Source of the DNA: Alphaproteobacteria bacterium UBA6376 | GTDB taxonomy: Bacteria; Pseudomonadota; Alphaproteobacteria; Rs-D84 | NCBI GenBank assembly: GCA_002437665.1 | Contig: DJQW01000001.1 | Span: forward strand, 531,354 to 595,353 | Reading direction: 5' to 3' | DNA: 64,000 nucleotides | Shown here: one piece after another, positions 37,507 through 45,923 of the stretch | How positions within the stretch are numbered: the stretch's first letter is position 1 | Layout of the letters: every line of letters begins with the position of its first letter | Position numbers and translations under genes: made by a program | The notes under the pieces: model-generated | Database searches by the model: none | What the model was told of the DNA's origin: nothing | The model's input: only the letters and a program-made list of their open reading frames with translations

Positions 37507-38345
37507 ATTCCCCTCCCGCGTAGCGGACGGGGAGGGTGCTGGTCAGTGACACAGTGATCCGTCTCCGCTGCGCTCCGTCGCGATTAAAAGTGATTTAGTT
37601 TTACTAAAAAATCTGTCATTCCGTGGCTTGACCACGGAATCTAGGTGAATAGAGCTGCGCCAAATGGCGCACTTTTATATTTACTGGATTGCTTCGTCAT
37701 TTCATTCCTCGCAATGACAAGGGTGCTAATAGTGGTGAAAAAACGACTGTTTCAATAACAGGTATTCCAGCTCTTTTGTCATTGCGAGCGAGCGTAGCGA
37801 CGCGTGGCAATCCAGTCAATGATGTTGCACGGCACATGTGTGTTGCCTGCGGACTGTGTTTTTTATGCATTACTAGCACTATTGTCATTCCTACTCCGGG
37901 CCCCGCAAAATCGCAAGATTTTGTGGGTGGGCAAAGGCAGGAATAGGGACTAAGCAGTGCGAACGTAGTGAGCCAAATAAAAGACCACCCCGTCCTAGCG
38001 GACACCCCTCCACCGGAGGGGAACGAACCGCGTTCTAAAAACGTGTCGCCTGCGGACTAACGTCCTTGCCGTATCCTGCGCGCTTCGCTTGGATTCATTC
38101 CGTGGCTTGACCACGGAATCTAGGTGAATAGAGCTGCGCCAAATGGCGCACTTTTATATTTACTGGATTGCTTCGTCATTTCATTCCTCGCAATGACAAT
38201 GTTTCTAGCACGTGTGTCACCTGCGGGCTGCATTCCCACCACTATCCTTTTTCTTGGCTCTACTAGCACTTTTGTCATTGCGAGCGCAGCGTGGCAATCC
38301 AGTTGATAATGTTGCGCGCAGCGCACATAATTTGAACTCTGCACT
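37507..38345. repeat. Intergenic repeat mosaic 4 (largest)
   Basis: No gene. About 840 bp of stacked modules: GTAGCGGACGGGGAGG, ATTCCGTGGC…GCCACGGAAT-type palindromes (twice), two copies of the GCGCCAAATGGCGC hairpin with ACTGGATTGC…CAATGACA, two copies of TCATTGCGAGCG…CAATCCAGT, the TGCATTCCCACC/CTCTACTAGCAC unit, and a reversed GGACACCCCTCC block. The short frames here are read through repeats. Confidence 0.75.
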
Positions 38346-38359
38346 TTGAACATTTCCAC

Positions 38360-38388
38360 TTGTATTTATTTTCCAAACCGCATATAAT
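38360..38388 (+). promoter_or_regulatory. Promoter of the 38.6-kb Cys-rich gene
   Basis: TTGTAT (38360-38365), 17-nt spacer, TATAAT (38383-38388). Predicted start about 38395, 240 nt before the ATG. Confidence 0.7.
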
Positions 38389-38394
38389 CCTGAT

Positions 38395-38606
38395 GTCGTT
38401 GGGTGTTCCAACGATGGGGTGTGAGAACCTCTGCTTACGCGTTGCAATGTGAAAAGACGCGCGCGAACAGCGGCGTTTTTTAGTTTTTGCAATGACAAAT
38501 CATCTCCTGATTTCGGTCAGGAGGGTTCGTGGAATATACAAATACACGACACAATTCGTAAGATTGTTCTCAACCTCCTGACCACCTGTGAAAACTGGTG
38601 GTTTTT
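38395..38606 (+). promoter_or_regulatory. Structured leader with attenuator-like terminator/antiterminator
   Basis: Starting at the predicted +1: a CGTTGG/CCAACG hairpin (38397-38413), a CGCGT/ACGCG pairing further on, then hairpin 1:2 CTCCTGA/TCAGGAG (38504-38523). Segment 2 (GGTCAGGAGG, 38515-38524) is also perfectly complementary over 10 bp to segment 3 (CCTCCTGACC, 38574-38583). Segment 3 overlaps the left arm of an intrinsic terminator ACCACC/GGTGGT (38581-38602) with T-tract. So 1:2 plus terminator, and 2:3 antiterminator, exclude each other. No known riboswitch class recognised. Confidence 0.65.
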
Positions 38607-38635
38607 CATTTGGGAAAATCTGGAGGATATAGAAT

Positions 38636-39175
38636 ATGAGCGGAAAATTTTTATTGGTCGCATTGATATTGGCATGCAGTGTTGTTCCTGCACATGCCAC
38701 ACCATATTGTCCAGCGGGCAGCGGATGCAATGATTTCGTATGGAATACATCAAAAGGTGCTTTCTCGTGTGGATATGGGACGTGTGACTGTGGCACCAAG
38801 ACATATAACTGTTATATGCCGTGTGATGGTGTAGGTAATTGTAATACGTGGGTCTATGATTGGGAAAGCATATGTAGTGGTGCCAGCGATGACTGCGGTA
38901 CAGAAATGGCGGGTTTTTTCTCTTGTGAAGATGACTTGACCGCTGGTTTGTGTAATACAGGGTGGCAGTATTCATATCGTTGCGCGCGGGGGTATTATGG
39001 CAATCCAACGGCCAGCGATACAAAAAATTGTGTGCGTTGCCCCACATTAAGCGGTGCCCAAGGTACCACCCCTGGTGGTGGCGCAACAGTAATCCGTGAT
39101 TGCTACATACCATCGGGGATAGAGTTATCAGATACAACAGGAAAGTACGAGTTCAGCGATGATTGTTATTACTAA
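38636..39175 (+). CDS. Secreted cysteine-rich protein, G-x-Y…CY family
   Basis: 179 residues with a signal peptide (FLLVALILACSVVPAHA, cleavage near 22). The mature part has about 20 cysteines, with CGYGTCDCGTKTYNCYMPC, YRCARGYYGNP, NCVRCP and a C-terminal TTGKYEFSDDCYY. The RCARGYY…NCVRCP and GKY…S-x-DCYY segments recur in the secreted protein at 54.3 kb, and G-x-Y/F…S…CY motifs recur in the giant protein at the window end. Likely disulphide-bonded in the periplasm or at the surface. GGAGG ribosome site; expression is probably set by the leader upstream. Confidence 0.8.
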   Translation: MSGKFLLVALILACSVVPAHATPYCPAGSGCNDFVWNTSKGAFSCGYGTCDCGTKTYNCYMPCDGVGNCNTWVYDWESICSGASDDCGTEMAGFFSCEDDLTAGLCNTGWQYSYRCARGYYGNPTASDTKNCVRCPTLSGAQGTTPGGGATVIRDCYIPSGIELSDTTGKYEFSDDCYY

Positions 39176-39180
39176 AAAAA

Positions 39181-39200
39181 CACGCCGATGGCGTGTTTTT
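39181..39200. terminator. Terminator between Cys-rich gene and smpB
   Basis: CACGCC/GGCGTG stem with GAT loop, A-tract left and T-tract right; bidirectional for converging genes. Confidence 0.8.
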
Positions 39201-39673
39201 TATTTTCCTTTCAGGATTCGGGCTTTGCTCTTGTCCCATTCGCGCTGTTTAATCGTTTCGCGTTTGTCGGCGCGGTTTTTACCATAACCGATTCCCAACA
39301 GAACCTTTAATTTTCCGTGATTATTGAAATACATTTTCAGTGGCACAATCGTCGCACCACGTTCCTGTAATTTGCCAATCATGCGATTGATTTGCGCACG
39401 GTGCAACAGCAACTGGCGCGGACGGCGTTCATCAAAGTTCACAATGCGCGCCGCCGTGGGCAATTTCTGAATTTCAATGCCCGCCAAGTACAAATCCGTA
39501 CCGCGACGCTGAACAAAACCATCAACAATCGTCACCAAGCCATATCGAATTGACTTGATTTCCGCACCCGTCAGGGAAATGCCGGCCTCGATAGTGTCGG
39601 TAATAGAATAACTGAATCGCGCCTTGCGATTTTCAGAAACCTGACCAAATTTAATAATACTTCTGCGTGTCAT
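39200..39673 (-). CDS. smpB: SsrA-binding protein SmpB
   Basis: 157 residues. Typical blocks: NRKARFSYSITDTIEAGISLTGAEIKSIR, RQLLLHRAQINRMIGKLQERGATIVPL, LGIGYGKNRADKRETIKQREWDK. SmpB binds tmRNA in ribosome rescue. No ribosome site; a TAAAAT box 9 nt before ATG with TTGCAA 16 nt further up (39710-39705) could give a nearly leaderless mRNA, although tatD ends just 7 nt upstream and read-through is also possible. Confidence 0.95.
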   Translation of the reverse strand: MTRRSIIKFGQVSENRKARFSYSITDTIEAGISLTGAEIKSIRYGLVTIVDGFVQRRGTDLYLAGIEIQKLPTAARIVNFDERRPRQLLLHRAQINRMIGKLQERGATIVPLKMYFNNHGKLKVLLGIGYGKNRADKRETIKQREWDKSKARILKGK

Positions 39674-39680
39674 AGTGAAT

Positions 39681-40469
39681 CTATTTTACATCATGTTTTG
39701 CAAATTGCAAATCGCCACGCATCCGTGGGTACAAATTATACGTGTTTTGTTCCAAAATTGGGGCAAATTGTTCCAATGTTATTCCGTGAATTTCCGCCAA
39801 TACGCGCGCGGTCGCCGTCACCATAAATGGTTCGCACTGTTTCCCGCGATATGGCACGGGCGCACAGAACGGACTGTCTGTTTCGACAACCAAACGGTCG
39901 GTTGGAATCTTGGCAAATGTTTCACGAACATCGGCGGCATTTTTGAATGTCAGAATACCACTGGCGGAAAAATAGAACCCGCGATTCAGCATTTCGCGCG
40001 CCATGTCCCATGAACTGGTAAAGCAGTGCATAACCCCGCGCACATCGCCACGCAAAATGTCCAGCGTGTCGCGTTCTGCATCGCGTGTATGAATTGCCAC
40101 CGGTAAATCATATTCGTGCGCAATGGCTAGTTGCTGGGTAAACAATTTAATCTGGGCGTCGCGCGTATCGCCACCGCATTCGTGATAATCCAGTCCGATT
40201 TCGCCCACGCCCACCACGCGTGGGTTGGTCAACACATCGTGGGTCAAGAATTTTGCCGCGTCCGTGCCGTGATATTCGGGGTGAATGCCAATCGTTGCCC
40301 AGATATTATCGTGCGTGTTTGCAATTTGTACCGCGCGCGAAATGTCCGCCGGATCGGCTGTTGGGCAAATGATTTTTGTAACGCCCGCATCGGCGGCGCG
40401 CGCAATCACGGCGTCTAAATCACCCGACACGTAATTGTCGGTCAAATGACAATGTGTATCTATAAGCAT
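39681..40469 (-). CDS. TatD family metal-dependent DNase
   Basis: 262 residues. DTHCHLTD near 3 (HxH), GEIGLDYHE, LPVAIHTRDAE, MHCFTSS and VVETDSPF give the full TatD metal site. TatD enzymes are 3'-5' DNA exonucleases or deacylases. The start overlaps the holB end by 10 nt, so it is co-transcribed with holB, as in many bacteria. Confidence 0.92.
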   Translation of the reverse strand: MLIDTHCHLTDNYVSGDLDAVIARAADAGVTKIICPTADPADISRAVQIANTHDNIWATIGIHPEYHGTDAAKFLTHDVLTNPRVVGVGEIGLDYHECGGDTRDAQIKLFTQQLAIAHEYDLPVAIHTRDAERDTLDILRGDVRGVMHCFTSSWDMAREMLNRGFYFSASGILTFKNAADVRETFAKIPTDRLVVETDSPFCAPVPYRGKQCEPFMVTATARVLAEIHGITLEQFAPILEQNTYNLYPRMRGDLQFAKHDVK

Positions 40470-41362
40470 TTTTTGATATCCAATATAATTTTGAACAGCG
40501 CGGTTTCAGGTTCTAAATTCACCTCGCGTATGCTGTTGATTGTGCGGGTGGCATCCGAATACATGTCAGCCAAACCAAAGTGCGCAATCACATCCAGCAA
40601 TATACCATACAACGCCGTGTCCGCCGCCAGTCGTCGCGCAATCGCCATAAAGTCCACGGAATTAGATTGTGGATTTTCCAGTGCCTCTATCAAATCCTCG
40701 TAAATGGCGTCACCGCCCGTGCTTTTCAGTGCGGCGATTTTACCAAAACTGCCATTGGCCAGTTTCAATGTTTCGGTGCTGATTTGTTCGTCGGGAATAA
40801 AGTGCGCGCACAGTTGACGCATCTGGTCAATGGTCAGCGGTCGCATCTTTTCCACGCGGGCACGTGACCGAATTGTCGGCAAAGTATTTGCCAACTGGTG
40901 CGCAACGACCAAGAATAAAACCTTGGCCGGTGGTTCTTCCAGTAATTTCAGAATCGCGTTCGCGGCATTTGTGGTCAATTCATCCACAGAATCAATCAAC
41001 ACCACACGCCATTCGCCCGACATAGACGACATCTGCATCTTGTCAATGACGGCGCGCACGGTATATACCGAAATGGATTTCATATCGGGCTTTGGGTTGC
41101 CGTCCTTGTCAATATTATGCGCCAAATCAATCACAAAGAAATCGCCAACGTTGCCGTACACCATGCGTGCAATTTTGTACGCCATCGTCGCCTTGCCAAT
41201 GCCACGTGGGCCGGCCAGCATCCATACGGGGTGCACCGGATAACGATCGCGATTCTGCCACGCATTGATAAAGTGCTGCATCACGTCATCGTGCCCGACC
41301 AATATGTCCGTGTCGGCTGGCGCGGGGAACGTGTATAAAACCGGTTTCTTTCTGGGGGCCAT
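40460..41362 (-). CDS. holB: DNA polymerase III subunit delta'
   Basis: 300 residues. AAA+ fold: MLAGPRGIGKATMAYKIA near 48, WRVVLIDSVDELTTNAANAILKLLEEPP near 119, and VVAHQLANTLPTIRSRARVEKMRPL (sensor 1 and Arg finger SRAR). The usual four-Cys zinc module is not seen. Part of the clamp loader. Next to tatD. AGGA ribosome site. Confidence 0.88.
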   Translation of the reverse strand: MAPRKKPVLYTFPAPADTDILVGHDDVMQHFINAWQNRDRYPVHPVWMLAGPRGIGKATMAYKIARMVYGNVGDFFVIDLAHNIDKDGNPKPDMKSISVYTVRAVIDKMQMSSMSGEWRVVLIDSVDELTTNAANAILKLLEEPPAKVLFLVVAHQLANTLPTIRSRARVEKMRPLTIDQMRQLCAHFIPDEQISTETLKLANGSFGKIAALKSTGGDAIYEDLIEALENPQSNSVDFMAIARRLAADTALYGILLDVIAHFGLADMYSDATRTINSIREVNLEPETALFKIILDIKKCL

Positions 41363-41373
41363 TGCGAATGTTC

Positions 41374-42549
41374 CTATTTAATTCCAAACAATACCGATAT
41401 GTTTTTGATTACGCGGCCAAAGAACTGTGTCTTGGACACCTTGTTTTGTGCGACCAACGGTGTGCGCGCAATTATGCGGCCATCGCGTTCAACCAATACT
41501 TCGCCCAGCACGTCGCCGACGGCAATGGGGGCGGGGTGCGGATCGTCATACCGCGCCAATACGCGAATGCCAGCCATGGTTTGTTTCTTTGGTAATGTAA
41601 TTGCAAAATCCTTGGCCACTGTGCCAATTACGAATTTGTCACGACCATACCATACGGGCACTTTTGCGATTTTGTCGCCCGCGCGAAAGAACACATGGTT
41701 CTTGGTTGTTTCGTAACCATAGTTCAGCAATTTTTTCATTTCTGCTGCCAACGCATCGTGCCCCTTGCCGTTGAATCCATTGATAACACCAATCAGGCGG
41801 CGTCCGCCAATGCGGCTGCTGGCCACCATGCCATAGCCCCCTTCGGCGGTATGACCGGTCTTTAATCCGTCCGCACCCGCCATAATGAACAATAATTTGT
41901 TATAGTTCAGCGTGTGCGTGCGTCCCCATTCGCGACACCAATCGGTCTGGTGTTCGGCAAATTCAAAACGCTTGGTCGCAAACATAGGATAAATATCTGG
42001 GTAATCGGCAATGATATGTGTGGCCAGTGTTGCCAATTCGCGGCTGGTCATCAAATTATTCGGGTCGGGCAATCCGCTGGCATTGCCAAATGTTGACATT
42101 GGCATACCGATTGCGCGCGCCTTTTTCGTCATCAAATCAGTAAATGCGATTTCAGACCCTGCCAGTTTTTCCGCCACAACCACCGATGCGTCACCACCCG
42201 ACAGCACAATCAGCCCCAAAATCAAATCGCGCACAGACACGGTCTGGCCCGCGGTCAGACAAATCTTGCTGGCGGGATACCACAGTGGGTTCTTGTAATC
42301 GGCATTCTGGCTGACGGGTAATCTGTCATCCATGGTCAGACGGCCGGCCTTGATTTCGTCAAACAACACGGTCAGCGTCATCAATTTTATCATTGATGAT
42401 GGCGGCATCAATGTGTCCGCATTCTTGGCCACAATTTCCGTGCCAGAATCATAGTCGACCAGAAACGCCGAACGCGCACGTGTTGAAAATTCGGCATTTG
42501 CCGCGGTTGAAATCAGTGAAATTATAATTGCGAATATTTTCTTGTTCAT
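41374..42549 (-). CDS. D-alanyl-D-alanine carboxypeptidase (PBP5/6 type)
   Basis: 391 residues. Signal peptide (KKIFAIIISLISTAANA). S11 peptidase motifs: S52-x-x-K55 in PPSSMIKL, SGGDA near 117 as the SxN-type motif, and KTGHTAEGGYG near 227. C-terminal beta domain from about 275 (VPVWYGRDKF). Trims peptidoglycan pentapeptides in the periplasm. No Shine-Dalgarno; a good promoter lies 9 nt before ATG. A C-terminal amphipathic anchor is plausible (FFGRVIKNISVLFG). Confidence 0.92.
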   Translation of the reverse strand: MNKKIFAIIISLISTAANAEFSTRARSAFLVDYDSGTEIVAKNADTLMPPSSMIKLMTLTVLFDEIKAGRLTMDDRLPVSQNADYKNPLWYPASKICLTAGQTVSVRDLILGLIVLSGGDASVVVAEKLAGSEIAFTDLMTKKARAIGMPMSTFGNASGLPDPNNLMTSRELATLATHIIADYPDIYPMFATKRFEFAEHQTDWCREWGRTHTLNYNKLLFIMAGADGLKTGHTAEGGYGMVASSRIGGRRLIGVINGFNGKGHDALAAEMKKLLNYGYETTKNHVFFRAGDKIAKVPVWYGRDKFVIGTVAKDFAITLPKKQTMAGIRVLARYDDPHPAPIAVGDVLGEVLVERDGRIIARTPLVAQNKVSKTQFFGRVIKNISVLFGIK

Positions 42550-42558
42550 GATGCCATG

Positions 42559-42587
42559 ATACTAGCAAGAATATCGCCCGTTGCCAA
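42559..42587 (-). promoter_or_regulatory. Promoter of the carboxypeptidase gene, near-leaderless
   Basis: TTGGCA (42587-42582), exactly 17 nt, TAGTAT (42564-42559), then 9 nt to ATG 42549. No ribosome site. Confidence 0.6.
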
Positions 42588-42594
42588 CAAATTT

Positions 42595-43830
42595 TTATAC
42601 CACATGCGCAATAAATTCGTCGCCATTGATATCAGTCAACAAAACATTGCAAACCGTGCGCGCAGGAATCGCGTCGCCGACGATTTTTACCGATATGTCG
42701 TGCGGGTCACGCGCCATATTTTTCTCTTCAACCAGAACTTGGACGCTTTTGCCGATTTGCTGGCGCATAAATTCCTGTTTGTTGGTGTTTGCCGCGTCGG
42801 TTATGATTTTTACGCGTTGCTTGCTGATATTGTGGGGGACTTGGTCTGGCATGGTTGCCGCCACCGTATCAGGTCGTGGGGAAAAAGGAAACGCATGAAT
42901 CTTTATCGGGCGCGTTGCGCGTACCAACGCCAATGTGGCCGCAAAGTATTCGTCGCTTTCCCCCGGAAAACCACAGATAATGTCCCAACTGAACGTAATG
43001 CCATCGCCCGCGGCGGCAACTATCTGGCGCACCATTTCTGCATTGTGACGGCGACGCATCGCACGCAGAATGGCATCACACCCCGATTGCATGGACAGGT
43101 GCAGGTGCGGCATCATACGCGGTTCGTTATGCATTAAATCAATCAGATTGAAAATCTGGGGCGACGCCGGATCCATGGACGACAGGCGCAACCGCTGAAT
43201 TTCCGGCACGTCACGCAATAATTGCGCGCATACGTCTGAAATCAACATACCATCGCGGGCATACGATGCCGTATCAACCCCCGTCAGGACTATTTCGGTA
43301 AAACCGCGCGCCACGGCGGTGCGTGCATCGTTCAAAATGTCGGCATATGCAAACGAAACCGATGGCCCACGCAGCGCGCGTGTGATGCAATATGTGCATT
43401 CGTGGTTGCAGCCATTTTGAACCTGAATAAATTGCTTGGACAGGGTGGTGTCCCCACGCGCAAAGTTCACCACACGCGGATTGTCAAAATGACACGGCGC
43501 GTCCGCCAATGCGGTCAAATATGCCGACAGGTGCATTTTGTCGCGATTATCAACAACGATTGCGTTTGGAATCTGTAAAAACAGGTCTGGGTTGCGTGTG
43601 GCGGCGCATCCCGTGACAAAAATAGGGACGTTTGGGTTTTCGCGTGCGATTTTACGAATGGTCTGGCCCGATTGACGTTCGGCCTCGGCCGTGACGGCGC
43701 AAGTGTTGACCACAATGGCGGCGGGCATGGCGCGCGCCAGCATTTCTTGAATCTTTTCTGATTCCAATGCGTTCAATCGGCAACCCATGGACAGGGTCAT
43801 AATGTTATTTTTATTATTTTCTGCTTGCAT
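42595..43830 (-). CDS. mtaB: tRNA t6A37 methylthiotransferase MtaB
   Basis: 411 residues. N-terminal UPF0004 domain with CRLN, VVNTCAVT and VTGCAA cysteines, radical SAM CxxxCxxC in GCNHECTYCI near 139, then ALRGPSVSF and EIVLTGVDTASYA typical of MtaB rather than MiaB/RimO. Converts t6A37 to ms2t6A37. AAGGA ribosome site. Confidence 0.92.
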   Translation of the reverse strand: MQAENNKNNIMTLSMGCRLNALESEKIQEMLARAMPAAIVVNTCAVTAEAERQSGQTIRKIARENPNVPIFVTGCAATRNPDLFLQIPNAIVVDNRDKMHLSAYLTALADAPCHFDNPRVVNFARGDTTLSKQFIQVQNGCNHECTYCITRALRGPSVSFAYADILNDARTAVARGFTEIVLTGVDTASYARDGMLISDVCAQLLRDVPEIQRLRLSSMDPASPQIFNLIDLMHNEPRMMPHLHLSMQSGCDAILRAMRRRHNAEMVRQIVAAAGDGITFSWDIICGFPGESDEYFAATLALVRATRPIKIHAFPFSPRPDTVAATMPDQVPHNISKQRVKIITDAANTNKQEFMRQQIGKSVQVLVEEKNMARDPHDISVKIVGDAIPARTVCNVLLTDINGDEFIAHVV

Positions 43831-43890
43831 TTTTTACGTCCTTGGGGCATTATAGCGTGGTTAAAAACGATTTCAACAAAGGATTTTATG

Positions 43891-44265
43891 ATGGCCCGTA
43901 CCACAAATTCAGATACATTACCATTTGTAGAAAGCCGTTATGAACTGGGAATGTTGGCGTCCCAGCGTGTTCGCGACTTGAACGGTGGCGCAACACCTGT
44001 GGTCGACAAAAACGACGACAAATTGACGGTTGTTGCACTGCGCGAAATTGCCAGTGGCAAATTGGACGTGAACAACGTTCGTCATGAATTTATTCAGTCG
44101 TACAAAGATACCCCAGCGGTCGAATCTGGCGAAGAATCGTTAGAGGTTGGCGCAACCGAAGATCCATTGTTGCGCGAAATTGATGCAGAATTGGAAAACG
44201 CATTGGTTGATGAACCTGTTGATCCACAACAGACGGAAACCACAGCGGATTTGTCTGCTGAATAA
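43891..44265 (+). CDS. rpoZ: RNA polymerase omega subunit with acidic tail
   Basis: 124 residues from ATG 43891, 7 nt after AAAGGA (an ATG directly before is too close). Omega core: MARTTNSDTLPFVESRYELGMLASQRVRDLNGG and LTVVALREIASGKLDV. The tail after about 72 is strongly acidic (ESGEESLEVGATEDP). Omega helps RNA polymerase assembly. Followed 17 nt later by tRNA-Ser. Confidence 0.9.
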   Translation: MARTTNSDTLPFVESRYELGMLASQRVRDLNGGATPVVDKNDDKLTVVALREIASGKLDVNNVRHEFIQSYKDTPAVESGEESLEVGATEDPLLREIDAELENALVDEPVDPQQTETTADLSAE

Positions 44266-44282
44266 TCAGACCGCCGAAATCC

Positions 44283-44373
44283 GGAGACGTCGCATAGTTG
44301 GTCTAGTGCGCTACATTGGAAATGTAGTATACCGGCAACGGTATCAAGGGTTCGAATCCCTTCGTCTCCGCCA
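44283..44373 (+). tRNA. tRNA-Ser(GGA)
   Basis: Acceptor GGAGACG/CGTCTCC (44283-44289/44363-44369), anticodon stem CTACA/TGTAG with loop TTGGAAA (anticodon GGA at 44318-44320), long variable arm typical of Ser, T arm AAGGG-TTCGAAT-CCCTT, encoded CCA 44371-44373. Its 3' end is the apparent attachment point of the adjacent island. Confidence 0.93.
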
Positions 44374-44445
44374 CAAAAATCAAACGCCCCTTGTGGGCGT
44401 TTTATTTTTGTGCCGGAAATGCCTCGGGATTCGAACCCGACAAAA
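44369..44445. repeat. 77-bp direct repeat, left copy
   Basis: Identical except one base to 47067-47143. It contains the tRNA-Ser CCA end, an ACGCCCC…GGGCGT terminator hairpin, and a T-arm-like segment (TCGGGTTCGAATCCCGA) on the minus strand. Confidence 0.8.
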
Positions 44446-44811
44446 GGGTTCGAACCGCAGCAAAAAGGCGGAATAACGCCGGTCGCCACAGGCGATTTTG
44501 CAAGGTCGGCGTTAGCCAATCCTTCGTCTCCGCCAGTAATATCGAACATCCCGTGGTAACCCCACGGGATGTTCTTTTTCACCCCGTTCCCGGCAGGTTT
44601 TGACAATGATATTACCTGTGTATATCACCCCATTTGCCCAATCTACTCAAATCTTCATCATTTATATACCTTGCTCAAAAAATCGATGCCAGTTTCGGTT
44701 GATTTTTTATGTGATTTATGATACAATAAGTGCAACTTAATAGGCGGCATTTTGTCGTCTTTTTTTATGTCCGCGTTTGGCGGGCTTTTTTTATTTAGCA
44801 AAGGAGATTTT
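44446..44811. other. Left part of the island: att-like tRNA fragment, terminator, leader
   Basis: No gene. 44522-44536 repeats the tRNA-Ser 3' end (CCTTCGTCTCCGCCA), an att-type remnant. A 13-bp terminator follows (44544-44579). From about 44700 comes a promoter-like TGATACAATAAG and two small hairpins each followed by seven T's (44742-44768 and 44770-44795), then the AAAGGAG of the next gene. Confidence 0.55.
44544..44579 (+). terminator. Strong terminator in the island
   Basis: Perfect 13-bp stem GAACATCCCGTGG/CCACGGGATGTTC with TAACC loop and T-tract. Confidence 0.85.
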
Positions 44812-45600
44812 ATGAAAATACCAAATTTTTTACGTAATCTGTTGCAATCAAATAATTACTGGGACAAAAACTCTACCGAATTTGCAAAAGCAAATGAATA
44901 TTTAGGCAAACTGTTTCCTGGTGAATTGCAGCAAGACGCAACCGGTCAATATATTGAACCAAAATACGATATGACTTATGAACAATTTTTAGATGCACAA
45001 AAGAAATTTGACAACGATATACAAAATGCAATTCAAGAAGCCGAAGAAGAAATAGAAGAAGAAACTGGAAATACTGTTGATTGTTCAGAATTTGTGGAAA
45101 TAGAAGAAGAGATAGAAGTTCGTGTTTTAATGCCTTGGGGTGATATACAAAATGAAAGATTGATTGTTTATACATTGGACTTACCAGATGACGACGAAGA
45201 GCCAACTGAGGCAAAAAAGATTTGGATTTGGCACAGCGAAGATGATGAACGCATTTGCGATGATTGTACATCACACAATGGTGAAGTATTTGAAGACAAA
45301 GATGATATCCCAGACATTCCTGTTCATCCTAACTGTCGTTGCTGGGTCGAAGAAGTAGAGTTAGATGATAATGGCAAACCAATTTCCAGCAAAGTTTATA
45401 AAGGTCAAAAACCGGAAACCCCTAAAAACGATAAAGAAACTCCGTCAGAAAAAACTCCAACTTTTGACAAACCAGTTGATATAAAACCTGGTCAATATGC
45501 AAAATTTGATGGGAAAACACTGGCTGTTTATGACGAAGGGGAAAAAATTGTAGACTTTGAGGCAGTGTCTGGTAAACCAGGGTATCAATCTTCAAAATAA
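44812..45600 (+). CDS. MuF-like phage head protein, N-terminal part of a frameshifted MuF-Tlde1 gene
   Basis: 262 residues from ATG 44812 (AAAGGAG). Acidic helical middle, then the MuF-type C-terminal motif DDERICDDCTSHNGEVF…PVHPNCRCWVEEVE near 143-185. After a Lys/Pro linker it continues AKFDGKTLAVYDEGEKIVDFEAVSGKPGYQSS, the start of a Tlde1/DUF2778 domain, and stops at TAA 45598. Removing one A from the A4 run at 45594-45597 joins it directly to the following frame (364 residues in all). MuF-toxin fusions are known from temperate phages. AT-rich, unlike core genes. Confidence 0.7.
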   Translation: MKIPNFLRNLLQSNNYWDKNSTEFAKANEYLGKLFPGELQQDATGQYIEPKYDMTYEQFLDAQKKFDNDIQNAIQEAEEEIEEETGNTVDCSEFVEIEEEIEVRVLMPWGDIQNERLIVYTLDLPDDDEEPTEAKKIWIWHSEDDERICDDCTSHNGEVFEDKDDIPDIPVHPNCRCWVEEVELDDNGKPISSKVYKGQKPETPKNDKETPSEKTPTFDKPVDIKPGQYAKFDGKTLAVYDEGEKIVDFEAVSGKPGYQSSK

Positions 45601-45907
45601 AAAAGATACTGGTCCCATCCCCGAAGGGGCATATGTTGCGCGTAAGAAAGATTTTCAAAATAGAGATGACTATGGACCGATAAAAAGATATACCTCTTGG
45701 CCGGGTGGGGAACACGGTTGGGGAAAACATAGGGTGTGGCTGGAACCGTCCAAAGAAACAAATACATACGGACGCGGTGGTTTTAGTATTCATGGTGGTG
45801 AAGAGCCCGGCTCCGCGGGATGTATTGACCTAACAAGTGAAATGCCTGGGTTTGCAAATTGGTTCAAAAAGAATGGAAAAGACTTGATTATTAAGGTACA
45901 ATACTAA
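45557..45907 (+). CDS. Tlde1 (DUF2778)-like peptidoglycan-active domain, out-of-frame C-terminal part
   Basis: Open frame in the other phase, continuing the previous gene: KKDTGPIPEGAYVARK near its start, then FSIHGGEEPGSAGCIDL with the His and Cys expected of the L,D-transpeptidase-like catalytic site, and WFKKNGKDLIIKV at the end. The ATG at 45557 lies inside the previous gene and has no ribosome site, so this is better read as the 3' part of one gene. Tlde1 enzymes act on peptidoglycan peptides and poison competitors. Confidence 0.65.
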   Translation: MRQCLVNQGINLQNKKDTGPIPEGAYVARKKDFQNRDDYGPIKRYTSWPGGEHGWGKHRVWLEPSKETNTYGRGGFSIHGGEEPGSAGCIDLTSEMPGFANWFKKNGKDLIIKVQY

Positions 45908-45923
45908 TAAACAAAGGCACAAA

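Noticed and set aside
38636..39175. Diversity-generating retroelement target
   Set aside because: No reverse transcriptase or template/variable repeat pair in the window, and the C-terminus is not a C-lectin type.
44440..44540. Possible tmRNA or second tRNA after tRNA-Ser
   Set aside because: Only a 3' fragment (CCTTCGTCTCCGCCA) is present; no acceptor partner, D arm or tag-coding region can be folded.
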